Positions 16,285 to 25,867 are shown, numbered from the stretch's first letter. The stretch: DNA of 64,000 bases from Bacillota bacterium (GCA_023454175.1 JAEXRW010000023.1:1-64000), one strand, 5' to 3'. A program made the numbers and translations. The notes: generated from the sequence alone by a model not told the origin.

Positions 16285-17981
16285 ACCCCCTCCTTGTTAT
16301 CGCCGAAAAGGATCGTGCTTCCGGGCCCGTTCTTCTCCACCTGTTCGATGGGGATGTGCAGCTCCTCCGCGATGATCCTGGCCACCAGCGGCCCGCAGAA
16401 TCCGCCCTGGCACCGCCCCATGCCCGGGCGTACGCGGCGTTTCACGCCGTCCACCGTGTCGCAGGGTACGCTCCGGTGCAGCGCCTCCCGTATCTCGCCG
16501 CGGCTCACTTCCTCGCACCGGCATACGATGGTGCCATAATCCCTGTCCTGCTGTATCAGCGCATCCCTATCCTCCCGGGGCATCCCGGCTGTGCGCGGGA
16601 TGGGCGTTCGGATGGGGCGGAACGCGTCATTCTTCTGCGCGCCCAGGTACTCCGCCGCCATTTTGGCGATGTCCACGGCGATGGCGGGCGCGGCGGTGAG
16701 CCCGGGGGACTGGATGCCCGCGGCGTGGATGATGTTGGCGGTGGATTTGCCGAAGGAGATGATGAAGTCCTCTTCGTAGGTGGCGGCGCGTACGCCGGTG
16801 AAATAGGTGATGATATCCTTTTCTTTTAATCCGGGGCACGTCTGCCGCTGTTTGGAGAGAATATCGCGGACATTTTCCCGTTCGGTCCCGAAGTTCTCCT
16901 TATTAGGCGTTTCAATGGCGTTGGGGCCCACCAGCAGGTTTCCGTCGATGGTGTGCACGATTCCTCCGCCTTTGGAATGCCCGGCTTTTTTTGCCACGGT
17001 GCCGAGCGATGAGGCGATGGTGCGTACCAGATAGGCGGTCTTTTTGTCCAGGATGATGTTGGTCCCCTTGCGCGGGTGGATCGAAAAGAAATGGTCCCGC
17101 GCCATTTTGGCGATCTCCTCGGTGAAGACGCCCGCGGCGTTGATGACGAGTTTGGGACGGATCCTGCCCCGGTTCGTCATCACGCTAGTAATCTGGTCCT
17201 GTGTAACGTCCATATCCAGTACCGCAGTATCCAAACAGATTCGTGCTCCGTTGTCTGCGGCATTTTCCGCATACGCGATGGTCAGTCCGTATGGGCATAC
17301 CACCCCCGCGGTGGGGAAAAAGAGCGCTCCGGCTATTTGGGGGCTCAGGTTCGGCTCCCGCTCCCGGAGCTTTTTCGCGTTCACGTGCTCCGCCGGTATC
17401 TTCATCATCTTCCAGTAAAGCATCGAAGCAGCCGCTACCGGCTTCATCCGGCGCTTTGCATAGCAGATGTACTGCCCGCACGGGCGGAAAGGCACGCCCA
17501 GCTCCCTGCAGATATCTTCATACATGCGGTTCCCGCGTTCGTTGTACTTCTGTTTGAGCTGTCCTTTGCGCAGGTCCACGCCCGGGTGCACCATGCCGTC
17601 GTTGCGCCCCGAGGCGTGCAGCGCCACGTCATGCTCCTTTTCGGCAAGCAGCACGTCCAGTTTATAGCGCGTCAGTTCCCGTGCGATGGCGCAGCCCACG
17701 ATCCCGCCGCCTACCACCAGCACGTCCGGATGCAGTCCGTCCAGCGTATCGTCCGATGCCGCCGGCACCCGCATCTTCGGGGTCTGCGCACCTGCCAGTT
17801 TGATATCGTTCACAAGTCCGGCGTATTCCTTTTTGTTCACCGCTGAAAGCCCGGCTTCCACGATATCCTGCCATTCGTCAAGCTCGCCCGTCAGGTGCAG
17901 GCGCCCCCTGTCCTCCGATGCCCGGATTCTGCCCTTGTACAGCCTGTTCAGCCGTTTGTTGAGCCTTGAAAGGTATGACAT
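16281..17981 (-). CDS. GlpA-like FAD-dependent dehydrogenase with BFD-type 2Fe-2S domain
   Basis: A 566-residue protein. Residues about 80-430 are a DAO-type FAD oxidoreductase (VLVVGGGIVGCAIARELTRY, then HASGRNDGMVHPG). The C-terminal 100 residues are a BFD-like [2Fe-2S] domain with IVCRCEEVSRGEI and the later pair GRCQGGFCGP, giving four Cys ligands. This domain order is that of anaerobic glycerol-3-phosphate dehydrogenase GlpA. The ATG follows GGAGGGGTT. It starts the GlpA/GlpB/DUF1667 set after a gap of about 90 bases from the transporter. Given the operon content, it may oxidise a different polyol phosphate or sugar acid; true GlpA function is possible but not required. Confidence 0.85.
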   Translation of the reverse strand: MSYLSRLNKRLNRLYKGRIRASEDRGRLHLTGELDEWQDIVEAGLSAVNKKEYAGLVNDIKLAGAQTPKMRVPAASDDTLDGLHPDVLVVGGGIVGCAIARELTRYKLDVLLAEKEHDVALHASGRNDGMVHPGVDLRKGQLKQKYNERGNRMYEDICRELGVPFRPCGQYICYAKRRMKPVAAASMLYWKMMKIPAEHVNAKKLREREPNLSPQIAGALFFPTAGVVCPYGLTIAYAENAADNGARICLDTAVLDMDVTQDQITSVMTNRGRIRPKLVINAAGVFTEEIAKMARDHFFSIHPRKGTNIILDKKTAYLVRTIASSLGTVAKKAGHSKGGGIVHTIDGNLLVGPNAIETPNKENFGTERENVRDILSKQRQTCPGLKEKDIITYFTGVRAATYEEDFIISFGKSTANIIHAAGIQSPGLTAAPAIAVDIAKMAAEYLGAQKNDAFRPIRTPIPRTAGMPREDRDALIQQDRDYGTIVCRCEEVSRGEIREALHRSVPCDTVDGVKRRVRPGMGRCQGGFCGPLVARIIAEELHIPIEQVEKNGPGSTILFGDNKEGV

Positions 17982-18070
17982 AACCCCTCCAAAGTGAAAG
18001 CAGCCTCGCGCCTTTTTCCCATGGACCGGTAATTGCTTATGACTTCTTCAGTGCTTTGAGAACGGGACGA

Positions 18071-19567
18071 TCAGTCTTTGGCAGCCTGTTCCCCGCCCCA
18101 CAGTTCGGATTTTTTCGCCCCTGTGGAGATGAGGATATCCGCCTGTTCCTGCTCGCTCAGCATATCGATGCTGCCATCGGCCTTGAACGCGTCGATCCCT
18201 TTCAGCACGGCGTCGAAGCGCCGTTTGTTGATCTTGTTACGGATTGCGAAGATCAGGGTTATGGTCAGCAGCACCAGCGGGACGATGACGAATATCCACC
18301 GGATGCCCGATACCACGCCGCTTTGCGCATAGGAGGCGGGATCAAAATTGGTTGTGCTCGCCTTCAGGATCGAATACTGGTTCTGGTCAAATCCGACCGC
18401 CTGCAGGCCGAAGCCCAGCAGCAGCACCGCCACGCCGCTGGCAAATTTCCGGAGGAAAGTCGTTATCCCGCTGTAGATTCCTTCCCTGCGTTTTCGGGTG
18501 CGGATTTCATCGATATCGAATATATCCGTCAGCATGGACCATGTGGCCAGATTTCCCGCGGCCGAGCCTGCCGCGATCAGCACGGCGAAGGCGCACAGGA
18601 TGTAGATGGATACGCTGCTGTCGATCCAGATAAATGCCAGCGTTGTAAGGATCCAGATGGGGATGCCGATATAAAGGGGGAACGCCTTGCCTTTTTTCTT
18701 GGCCAGCGCGCCCATCAATACCATGAAAAGCATTGAGCATACGAGCAATGCTCCCATGACCAGTTCGTAATTTTTATATTGCAGCACCACGATGTCGATG
18801 TAAAAGATGAAAAGGGCCAGCACCAGGTCCACTGCGATCTGGAAGGAGAGGAAGATGCCCAGGAAGTTGCGGTATGCCTTGTTTGAAAATACCGACATCC
18901 AGCTTTTAACGGTGGCTTTTTCCACCTCGGGCAGGTCCTTTCGTTCCTTCGTCCCCAGGAATGTTACCAGCCAGCAGGCTGCGAAGATCAGCGCCATGAC
19001 GGCGGCCATCACGAGGTAGCCCGTCTTCTGGCTGGGCCCGTTCTGGTTCCCGCCGATGCCTTTGACGATGATGGTGGGGATGACTGCGGCGACAAGGGAC
19101 GCGCCGCCCGAGAACAGCATCCGTGCCGTCGTGAAACTGGTACGTTCATTGTAGTCCGACGTCATGTCCGAAAGGATGGCGTTGTAGGGCACCATGACGA
19201 TGGTGAATGCCGTCCCGAAAAACATATACGCAAAGGCGTAATAAATGATTTTTGACGTCACGCTCTCCATGCCGAAGGAATAAAAAAGCATGATGAAGGA
19301 TACGAATACCGGCAGGATGCCGATCAGGAAGTAGATGCGGCGCCTGCCGAACCGCGACCGGGTCTTGTCCGAGATCCGCCCCACGATGGGGTCTGTGATG
19401 GCGTCCCAGAGTTTCCCGATGAAAATGATGATGGACGTCGCCACGACGGGCATGCCTTCGACCAGCACGAGGAAGTTCATGAACAGCAGGCTGAATACCA
19501 TAAACGCGCCGCCGCCGTAAACATCGCCGCTGGCATAGGAGAGCATCATTCTGAGTTTGCCTTTCAT
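18071..19567 (-). CDS. GPH-type MFS sugar:cation symporter
   Basis: A 498-residue membrane protein with about twelve hydrophobic segments. The N-terminal motif GKLWDAITDPIVGRISDKT followed by RFGRRRIYFLIG is the hallmark of the glycoside-pentoside-hexuronide:cation symporter family (MelB/YicJ/UidB type). The C-terminal 60 residues are hydrophilic and cytoplasmic. It most likely imports the substrate of the surrounding catabolic operon, a glycoside, pentose, hexuronate or related polyol. The ATG follows AAAGGATGAACACTG and shares one base with the IclR stop codon, so it is translationally coupled to the regulator. Family is clear; substrate unknown. Confidence 0.9.
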   Translation of the reverse strand: MKGKLRMMLSYASGDVYGGGAFMVFSLLFMNFLVLVEGMPVVATSIIIFIGKLWDAITDPIVGRISDKTRSRFGRRRIYFLIGILPVFVSFIMLFYSFGMESVTSKIIYYAFAYMFFGTAFTIVMVPYNAILSDMTSDYNERTSFTTARMLFSGGASLVAAVIPTIIVKGIGGNQNGPSQKTGYLVMAAVMALIFAACWLVTFLGTKERKDLPEVEKATVKSWMSVFSNKAYRNFLGIFLSFQIAVDLVLALFIFYIDIVVLQYKNYELVMGALLVCSMLFMVLMGALAKKKGKAFPLYIGIPIWILTTLAFIWIDSSVSIYILCAFAVLIAAGSAAGNLATWSMLTDIFDIDEIRTRKRREGIYSGITTFLRKFASGVAVLLLGFGLQAVGFDQNQYSILKASTTNFDPASYAQSGVVSGIRWIFVIVPLVLLTITLIFAIRNKINKRRFDAVLKGIDAFKADGSIDMLSEQEQADILISTGAKKSELWGGEQAAKD

Positions 19568-20331
19568 CAGTGTTCATCCTTTCTTGCTGAATAGCCCAGT
19601 TCTGCCGACAGTTCCTTTCCGGTTTTCGTGAGCATCGAAACGATCCTTGCGACCTTTTCCGGCGTCATCCGGCTGGCTGCGCCCGACACGCCCAGCGAGT
19701 AGTTGCATGCGCCGTTGCTGTTGAATACGGGTACGGCCACGCACCGGATGTCCCTGCTCAGTTCGCCGTCATCCATGGCATGCCCCTGCGTCCGGATCTT
19801 TTGGATCTCTTCAAGAAATCTATCTCTGTTGTCAATGGTTTTCTCTGTGAATACTTCGTAAGACAGGCCGTCGATCATCCTTTCGCGCTTGTCGTCCGGC
19901 GCGAATGCGAGCAGGCATTTGCCCACCGAGGAGCAGTGCAGCGGTTCCACGTTTCCGATCCTGGCGTTCACCACCAGGCGCGAGTCCGACATGATCTGTT
20001 CGATGATGACCGCGCTGTGGTTCGCCAGCACGCACAGGTGGACCGATTCGCGTATTTCCGCCGCCAGCCGTTCCATCAGCGGCTTTGCCGTTGCGATGAT
20101 GCTGAAATTCTTGTAGTACTGTTCGGAAAGCCGGAGGATGGCGGGCCCAAGCTTGTACTTCGCAGTCTCCTTGTGCTTCTCCACCATATTGGCTTCGAGG
20201 AAGGTATCCAGGATGCGGAAGGCCGTGCTTTTGTTGATCTGCAGTGCCTCTGCGAGCTCCGTGACGCCCACGCTCCGCCGCGAGGCCAGGAAAAGCAGGG
20301 CCTCGATGCCCTTTTTCAGTGACTGGCTCAT
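19567..20331 (-). CDS. IclR family transcriptional regulator
   Basis: A 254-residue regulator with an N-terminal winged helix-turn-helix (VTELAEALQINKSTAFRILD, about residues 18-37) and a C-terminal IclR effector domain (residues about 75-250) with the usual RIGNVEPLHCSSVGKCLLAF segment. IclR proteins control degradative operons in response to a pathway metabolite. It is embedded in the operon, overlapping rpiB by four bases and the transporter by one, so it is probably autoregulated with the genes it controls. A GTTGC/GCAAC inverted repeat upstream of the operon promoter at 25914-25930 is a candidate binding site. Confidence 0.93.
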   Translation of the reverse strand: MSQSLKKGIEALLFLASRRSVGVTELAEALQINKSTAFRILDTFLEANMVEKHKETAKYKLGPAILRLSEQYYKNFSIIATAKPLMERLAAEIRESVHLCVLANHSAVIIEQIMSDSRLVVNARIGNVEPLHCSSVGKCLLAFAPDDKRERMIDGLSYEVFTEKTIDNRDRFLEEIQKIRTQGHAMDDGELSRDIRCVAVPVFNSNGACNYSLGVSGAASRMTPEKVARIVSMLTKTGKELSAELGYSARKDEH

Positions 20332-20966
20332 GGCATTACCCCCGGACGTAAATTGAGGATATGGTTCTTCAGGTCGCCTTCCCGTGCAAACCTTTCGATG
20401 AACTCCATAAATACCCCGTGGCCGAGTGCCCGGCTGACGATCTTCTCATCGAGCAAATGGAGGATCGATAAAATATCCTGATGTGTCACAGCATTGATCT
20501 GATCCAATATCCCCCGGCTCTCGCGCTGGCTCTCGCTGCGGTGCGGCGGGTAACCCTGTCCGGGTTTGTCGCAAAAGAGCTTTTCGAATATGTATTTCAG
20601 GTTGATGTCCCCCGCCCACCCGAAGCCTTTGTTCAGCGCCAGGGAGATGCAGTTGCCGCCGTTGATCTGGGAGAAAAGCCATGCGTCCAAAGGGTCCAGG
20701 ATGTGGCCGCAGGTCACGCCGGGATATTGCATCGCGGAGAGCAGATATCCCAGCCCCGTCCCGCATCCGCCGATGACGAAATCGGCCGCGCCCGTATTCA
20801 GCGCCAGCGCCGTCATCAGGCCGGTGTGGATGTAGGTCAGCTCCGGCTCTTCCCCGTCGCTGCGCATGCCGACGTTGGATACCTCCGCGTCGATGCCTTC
20901 CAGCGCCTGCAGGATGTATTTGTTTTTATCCCTGGCCGATACTTCATTGACGACAGCGATCCTCAT
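20328..20966 (-). CDS. RpiB/LacA/LacB family sugar-phosphate isomerase
   Basis: A 212-residue isomerase. The core IGGCGTGLGYLLSAMQYPGV corresponds to the RpiB active-site loop with its catalytic Cys and GTG turn, and LDPLDAWLFSQINGGNCISLA to the R/N-rich second half. It is about 60 residues longer than ribose-5-phosphate isomerase B, as in an RpiB-like subgroup with extended C termini found in sugar-acid and ketose pathways. The ATG at 20966 follows AGGAGGAAAGGGCT; the upstream ATG at 20987 has no better site. Four-base overlaps on both sides couple it to the transketolase subunit and IclR. It should interconvert an aldose and ketose phosphate made in this pathway. Confidence 0.85.
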   Translation of the reverse strand: MRIAVVNEVSARDKNKYILQALEGIDAEVSNVGMRSDGEEPELTYIHTGLMTALALNTGAADFVIGGCGTGLGYLLSAMQYPGVTCGHILDPLDAWLFSQINGGNCISLALNKGFGWAGDINLKYIFEKLFCDKPGQGYPPHRSESQRESRGILDQINAVTHQDILSILHLLDEKIVSRALGHGVFMEFIERFAREGDLKNHILNLRPGVMP

Positions 20967-21931
20967 AGCCCTTTCCTCCTGATGCATTGGACTGCTTTCC
21001 GTGCGATTTCCTCCCCCGTCAGGGCGAATCGCTTCTGCAGGTACTCCTGGGTGCCCACCTCGCCGAAGCTTTCGAAGACCCCCACCCGTTCCATGGGTGC
21101 GGGGCGGTTCTCAGCGAGCGCTTCCGCCACGGCGCTGCCCAGTCCCCCCATGGCGTTGTGGTTCTCCGCGGTCACGATCGCGCCGCACTGCTCCGCCGTG
21201 TTCATGACCGTTTCTATATCAATGGGTTTGATCGTATGCATGTCGATCACCCTTGCGGATATCCCTTTTTCCCGGAGCAGTTCGCGCGCGCGGAGCGCTT
21301 CATACACCATGATGCCGCACGCGATGATCCCTACGTCCTGTCCCTCAGCCAATACGTTTGCCTTGCCGATGGTGAAGGGTGCGTCGGCCCTGTACAGCCG
21401 CATGACCTTCCTCCGGCACGAGCGCATGTAAAAAACGCCATATGTATCCGCCATGTATTGGACTGCGGTCCTGTACATCGCGCTGTCCGCGGGCTCCAAG
21501 ATGGTGATGCCGGGGATGGTCCGCATGATGCCGATATCCTCCAAAGGCATGTGCGTCCCCCCGTTCCCCGCCGCCGTCACCCCCGCGTCCCCGCCGATGA
21601 GCTTCACGTTGAGCTTCTGGTAGGCGCAGGAGAGGAATACCTGGTCAAAAGGGCGCCGCGTGGCAAATGTGCCGAACGCATGGAAAAAGGGGATCATCCC
21701 GGTGGCGGAAAGTCCCGCGCACATCCCCACGGCATGCGCCTCCATGATGCCGCAGTTGATTCCGCGCTCCGGGAACCGCTCGTAAAACCGTTTCGTCCCC
21801 ATGGAATACTGCACGTCTGCGTCCACCGCCACGATCCGCTCATTTTGCTCTCCCGCTTCGATGAGCGCGTCGCAGTAGGCTGCCCGCATTTCCTGTTTGT
21901 CCGGTTCAATTCGCTCCGTCAAGCAATGCAT
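20963..21931 (-). CDS. Transketolase-like C-terminal subunit
   Basis: A 322-residue protein covering the pyrimidine-binding and C-terminal domains of transketolase. Seen: GIMEAHAVGMCAGLSATGM (the Glu that activates ThDP lies in IMEAH), FHAFGTFATRRPFDQ, GGDAGVTAAGNGGTHMPLED (catalytic His region), and the C-terminal regulatory-type fold with VIDMHTIKPID and ENHNAMGGLGSAVAEAL. It must pair with the N-terminal subunit encoded just upstream, with which it overlaps by 26 bases. Split transketolases of this kind occur in several specialised sugar pathways (for example D-apiose breakdown) as well as in general pentose metabolism in Gram-positive bacteria and archaea. Confidence 0.9.
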   Translation of the reverse strand: MHCLTERIEPDKQEMRAAYCDALIEAGEQNERIVAVDADVQYSMGTKRFYERFPERGINCGIMEAHAVGMCAGLSATGMIPFFHAFGTFATRRPFDQVFLSCAYQKLNVKLIGGDAGVTAAGNGGTHMPLEDIGIMRTIPGITILEPADSAMYRTAVQYMADTYGVFYMRSCRRKVMRLYRADAPFTIGKANVLAEGQDVGIIACGIMVYEALRARELLREKGISARVIDMHTIKPIDIETVMNTAEQCGAIVTAENHNAMGGLGSAVAEALAENRPAPMERVGVFESFGEVGTQEYLQKRFALTGEEIARKAVQCIRRKGL

Positions 21932-22754
21932 AGCTTCTCTCCAGCCGAATATCGATTTCGCGCATGGCGGACTCCGCCATGTCGGGCGATATGACCATGT
22001 AATGGTTGAATCCCGGTATTTCGGCGAAATTACACCCGTGCCCCTTCTCGGTATTGAGGATGATGGCAGTTGGTTTGCCGGACAGCTTCGCCTGCCCGAT
22101 GGCTTCGTATATTTCCCTCACGTCGTGGCCGTCCGCTTCATAGGCCTCCAGACCGAATGCCTTGAATTTGTCAGCCAGAATGAACGGTTCGCAGATATCC
22201 TTTGTGTACCCGTCCAGCTGGCGCCGGTTGTTGTCCACCAGGATCACGATGTTGTCCATCCGCCGGTGCGCGATGAACTGGATGGCCTCCCAGTTCTGCC
22301 CCTCCTGCAGCTCGCCGTCCCCGACAATAGCATAAACGGTGCTCTGAATGCCTTGCATCTTGTTCCCCATGCTTACCCCGGCTGCCATGGACAGCCCCTG
22401 CCCCAGCGACCCCGTGCTGATATCGATGCCGTTCGTCTTCAGCTGGTCGCAGTGGCTCGGCAGCTTCGTCCCTCCCTGGTTGAGCGTTTTGAGCTCCTCT
22501 TTTCCGATGAACCCCCTGTATGCGAGCGCGGCATACAGCGCCGGCCCGCAGTGCCCCTTGGATAATACCACCCAGTCCCGGTCCCGCTTTTTGCTGTCCT
22601 GCGGATCCACGTTCAGGATATCCGTATACAGTACGGCCAGCAGGTCGCAGAGGGACATGCTGCCGCCGATATGCCCGTATCCGGCCGCTGCCATGGCCAT
22701 TATCGTCAGTTTGCGGATCTCGGCGGCCGCGGCCAGTGTGGCTTTCACGTTCAT
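21906..22754 (-). CDS. Transketolase-like N-terminal subunit
   Basis: A 282-residue ThDP pyrophosphate-binding subunit. It has GYGHIGGSMSLCDLLAVLYT, VLSKGHCGPALYAALA, TGSLGQGLSMAAG and the ThDP/Mg motif VGDGELQEGQNWEAIQFIA ... NNRRQLDG (GDG-x-NN pattern). The open frame extends to 23273 but that extension is the shadow of the neighbouring dehydrogenase; the ATG at 22754 with GGGGGAAGCAGCC upstream gives the normal family start. It overlaps the dehydrogenase upstream by four bases (ATGA) and the C-terminal subunit by 26. Together the two would transfer a two-carbon ketol unit, cleaving a ketose phosphate. Confidence 0.92.
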   Translation of the reverse strand: MNVKATLAAAAEIRKLTIMAMAAAGYGHIGGSMSLCDLLAVLYTDILNVDPQDSKKRDRDWVVLSKGHCGPALYAALAYRGFIGKEELKTLNQGGTKLPSHCDQLKTNGIDISTGSLGQGLSMAAGVSMGNKMQGIQSTVYAIVGDGELQEGQNWEAIQFIAHRRMDNIVILVDNNRRQLDGYTKDICEPFILADKFKAFGLEAYEADGHDVREIYEAIGQAKLSGKPTAIILNTEKGHGCNFAEIPGFNHYMVISPDMAESAMREIDIRLERSYALLDGAN

Positions 22755-23959
22755 GGCTGCTTCCCCCTGGACAGCATCATGCCTACAAGCCCCCGCTTCT
22801 TCATCAGGGGTTTGTCCTCGAAGCTGTCCAGATAGATTTCGGAGTGTCTTTTGGAGGAGTCGATCGCCGCCAGTGCGAATTTCAATACGTCCCTTCCCCG
22901 TTCGCCCGAAAGGACGGGATCGCGATTGTTTTTGATCGCATTGACAAAATCCCGCGTGGATGCCTCGAAGGAATCCGCCCAGTCGTGTTTCATGTCCCAG
23001 TACTCTGTCACCTTGCCGTCGCGGTACATCACCACGGGCGCGACGCTCGGGAGCATGGATGCCGTGCACCGGGTCACCCAGATGACCCCGCGGGAGCCCG
23101 TGATCTCCATCCGCTCGTCGCAGGTATAATACTTGCTCTGCACATACATCTCGTCCGAGCTCATGATGTCCCACACGCCGTACACCTTTTTGTCCTTGTG
23201 TTTCCACATAATCACGGCCGGGACGTCCTTGAATACGCCGGGTATCACCGGTGTCTGGTCGATCCACGCGCACACCTTTTCTACGTCCCCCAGCATGTAC
23301 AGGATGGTGGAAAATTTATGGTATCCGTCGTCAAATACCATGGGTCCGCCCCCGCACAGCGAGTCGTTCAGCCGCCAAACCCAGGATTTCGGGTCCACGT
23401 TCCAGCCTGTATCCTCCACGCTTTCATCCACCCGCGCGCAGCCGGCCTTGACTTTTTTGCTCGCGACGAGCATGTTGCGGGAAGCGAGCGAAGCATTGTT
23501 CATTTTCAGGCGGATGCCCTGCGGCGTGCCGATCTCTCCGGCGTCCAGCATTTTTTTAGCCAGTTGATAGGGTGGATAGAAAATGAAGTTTTCAAACACT
23601 TTCAGCTTGACGCCATTTTCCTTTGCGGCCGCGATCATGGTGTCGCATTCTTGTAGGTTCATGGCCATGGGTTTTTGAACGGATACGTGCTTGCCCGCAT
23701 TGCACACCTTCACCGCATAGGCACAGTGCAGGTGGTGCGGCAGCAGCAGCTCCACGGCGGTCACGCTCCCGTCTGCCAGCACTTCTTCAAAGGAGGGATA
23801 GACTTTGGGGATACCGTGCTCCTGGGCAAACCTTTTGGCGGCGGATTGGTTGATGTCGTACACGCCGTAAAGCTCTGCATCCGGGTTATCCCGGTAGCCC
23901 GCCACATGCAGCTGCGCGATCCTTCCGCAGCCCACCAGGACGAATCTCATCTTCCCCAT
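22751..23959 (-). CDS. Gfo/Idh/MocA family oxidoreductase
   Basis: A 402-residue NAD(P)-dependent dehydrogenase. The Rossmann motif VLVGCGRIAQLHVAGY is at the N terminus, VQKPMAMNLQECD is the EKP-type strand with Gln for Glu, and residues about 130-330 form the substrate-binding beta-sheet domain (including DDGYHKFSTILYMLGD, which carries the likely catalytic DxxxH pair). The ATG at 23959 follows AAGGGGGGC; the frame to 23992 has no site. Members oxidise or epimerise sugars, inositols or glycosides. It is the second gene of the operon and could carry out the first oxidation of the imported substrate. Confidence 0.9.
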   Translation of the reverse strand: MGKMRFVLVGCGRIAQLHVAGYRDNPDAELYGVYDINQSAAKRFAQEHGIPKVYPSFEEVLADGSVTAVELLLPHHLHCAYAVKVCNAGKHVSVQKPMAMNLQECDTMIAAAKENGVKLKVFENFIFYPPYQLAKKMLDAGEIGTPQGIRLKMNNASLASRNMLVASKKVKAGCARVDESVEDTGWNVDPKSWVWRLNDSLCGGGPMVFDDGYHKFSTILYMLGDVEKVCAWIDQTPVIPGVFKDVPAVIMWKHKDKKVYGVWDIMSSDEMYVQSKYYTCDERMEITGSRGVIWVTRCTASMLPSVAPVVMYRDGKVTEYWDMKHDWADSFEASTRDFVNAIKNNRDPVLSGERGRDVLKFALAAIDSSKRHSEIYLDSFEDKPLMKKRGLVGMMLSRGKQP

Positions 23960-24044
23960 CGATAGCCCCCCTTCCGCAGCATCCGGAAACATATATCCGG
24001 GATGGCATGCGGCTCAAATCAATCCGGGATGGATCCGATATCCT

Positions 24045-25835
24045 TTAAACCGTTTCCTCGGTTCTTGCTTTTTCGTAATTTCTGCGTATTTCTTCCATAT
24101 AGGCAGGTATGGGCACATCCCACCAGCCGAAGGCCTTTCCCCCGCTGTTGGGGTAGTCCCTGCACACGTTCACGTTGATGAAGGCCGGTTTACCGGATCG
24201 GATTGCCTCCGTGACCGCGTTTGCGATGCCGTCCAATGTTTGTGCATGATAGGCCGCGATGCCAAAAGACGCCGCGATGGTCTGGAAATCGGGGCTGTAC
24301 ACCTTTTCGCCGCGCATGAAGTCGTTGCCAAAGACGCCTTCCTTTCCCAGCACGTCCATCTGCAGGTCGCTGATGGCCATCCAGCCGCTGTTGTTGGCAT
24401 GTACGATGATCACCGGGATATCGTACTGTGCGATGGTGGAAAGCTCCTGCATCGTCATCATGAAATCCCCGTCTCCGAGGAACGCCACGACCGGCCTTTC
24501 AGGTGCCGCCAGTTTCGCGCCGATGGCCGCGGGCACCGCCCACCCCATCGTGGAAAAGCCCCCTGTCGTGAGGTTGCAGTACGGCTTTTCATAACAGTAT
24601 TCCTGGAAAAGCTGGGCCTGCGTATTGCCCGATGATGTTGAGAGGATCGTATCGTCCGGCAGGATCCTGTTCAGCAGGCCCACTAGCTGCGAGATCGTCA
24701 CCTGCTGCGTATCCTGTGAGCGTACTTCCTCCAGGTAGGAAAACCATTCCTTCCGCAGTCGGGTGATCTCGGCCAGGTGATCCTTGTTGGGCTCAAAAAG
24801 TGCATCGGCCTCCAGGATCTGCCTGAGGCTGTCCGTGAGGTCGGCATGGATGCCCACGTCCGCACCGTAGTTCTTGCCGATCTCCGCTGCGTCGGTGTCG
24901 ATATGGATGAGCTTGGTATCGGGGAAATTGAATGCGATGCCCTTGCGGTAGGAGCATGTCGTTTCGTCGGCAAAGCGCGTCCCCAGCGCCAGCACCACGT
25001 CCGCCCCCCGGCTGATCTTCAGCCCGATGGGCGTGCCTTTCGACCCGGTGTGGAAGCAGTATTGTGCGTGCGTTTCAGCTACGGCGCCCTTGCCCGCCAG
25101 CGTCGTGATGATGGCGGCGCCCCACTTTTCCGCGAGCTTGGTGATCAGTTCGTCTGCGCCTGCGCGCAATGCCCCGCCGCCCGCCAGGATCACCGGGTGT
25201 TTTGCCGTTTTCATCAGGGAAATGGCTTTTTCGATATATGCAGGATCCGCGCACGGTCTGGACTTTGGCTTTTCCTTGGCGGTATCCATCGGTTCAAATT
25301 CACAGGGTGCCGTCTGTACGTCCATGGGCAGTGTCACCACGCACGGTCCGCACCGCCCCGTCGTCATTTGGTTGAATGCCCTGTGCATGATCCTTGGCAG
25401 CTGCTCCGCGGACTCCGCCCGCCAGGAGCGCTTCGCCAGCGGTTCCAGACTCCGGATGATGTTGCTGTCCTGGTAGCGTTCGATCTCCTGCAGTACGCCC
25501 ACGCCCTTCATATGCACGTGCGTATCCCCGCACAGCGCCAGAAAAGCCGTGGAGTCCGTATATGCGGTGCCAAGGCCTATGGCCGTATTCAGCGATCCGG
25601 GGCCGATGGATGCAAATACCGCGAGCGGTTTGCCTTTGATGCGGTAGTAGCCGTCTGCGATGGCCGTTGCCGCCTGTTCGTGTTTGACCTGGATGTATTG
25701 GATATGCCCGGCCTTGTCCTCCTTGCGGATGGCGTCAAACAGGCCCAGCACGCCATGCCCGGGGATGCCGATGATGTAGGGCACGCCTTCTTCGATCAGC
25801 TGCCTCACTATGATTTCGCCGCCGGTAAGTCTCAT
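24045..25835 (-). CDS. ThDP-dependent enzyme, acetolactate synthase-like
   Basis: A 596-residue thiamine diphosphate enzyme. The N-terminal domain has IPGHGVLGLFDAI and VKHEQAATAIADGYYRIKGK, with the activating Glu in KHEQ. A central Rossmann-type domain follows (about 195-340). The C-terminal domain has the ThDP motif FLGDGDFMMTMQELSTIAQY...NNSG. The tail GWWDVPIPAYMEEI resembles the C terminus of IolD-type (trihydroxycyclohexane-dione hydrolase) relatives, but the rest is closer to acetolactate synthase or glyoxylate carboligase. There is no adjacent regulatory small subunit, so it is probably not a biosynthetic AHAS. First gene of the operon; ATG follows GGGGGGCGTTCAC. It would cleave or condense a 2-keto intermediate. 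Confidence 0.85.
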   Translation of the reverse strand: MRLTGGEIIVRQLIEEGVPYIIGIPGHGVLGLFDAIRKEDKAGHIQYIQVKHEQAATAIADGYYRIKGKPLAVFASIGPGSLNTAIGLGTAYTDSTAFLALCGDTHVHMKGVGVLQEIERYQDSNIIRSLEPLAKRSWRAESAEQLPRIMHRAFNQMTTGRCGPCVVTLPMDVQTAPCEFEPMDTAKEKPKSRPCADPAYIEKAISLMKTAKHPVILAGGGALRAGADELITKLAEKWGAAIITTLAGKGAVAETHAQYCFHTGSKGTPIGLKISRGADVVLALGTRFADETTCSYRKGIAFNFPDTKLIHIDTDAAEIGKNYGADVGIHADLTDSLRQILEADALFEPNKDHLAEITRLRKEWFSYLEEVRSQDTQQVTISQLVGLLNRILPDDTILSTSSGNTQAQLFQEYCYEKPYCNLTTGGFSTMGWAVPAAIGAKLAAPERPVVAFLGDGDFMMTMQELSTIAQYDIPVIIVHANNSGWMAISDLQMDVLGKEGVFGNDFMRGEKVYSPDFQTIAASFGIAAYHAQTLDGIANAVTEAIRSGKPAFINVNVCRDYPNSGGKAFGWWDVPIPAYMEEIRRNYEKARTEETV

Positions 25836-25867
25836 GTGAACGCCCCCCAATGAGATTGCTTGATAAA

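Noticed and set aside
22755..23273. N-terminal extension of the transketolase N-subunit frame
   Set aside because: It overlaps the Gfo/Idh/MocA gene in another frame and has no homology; the ATG at 22754 has a ribosome binding site and gives the normal start.
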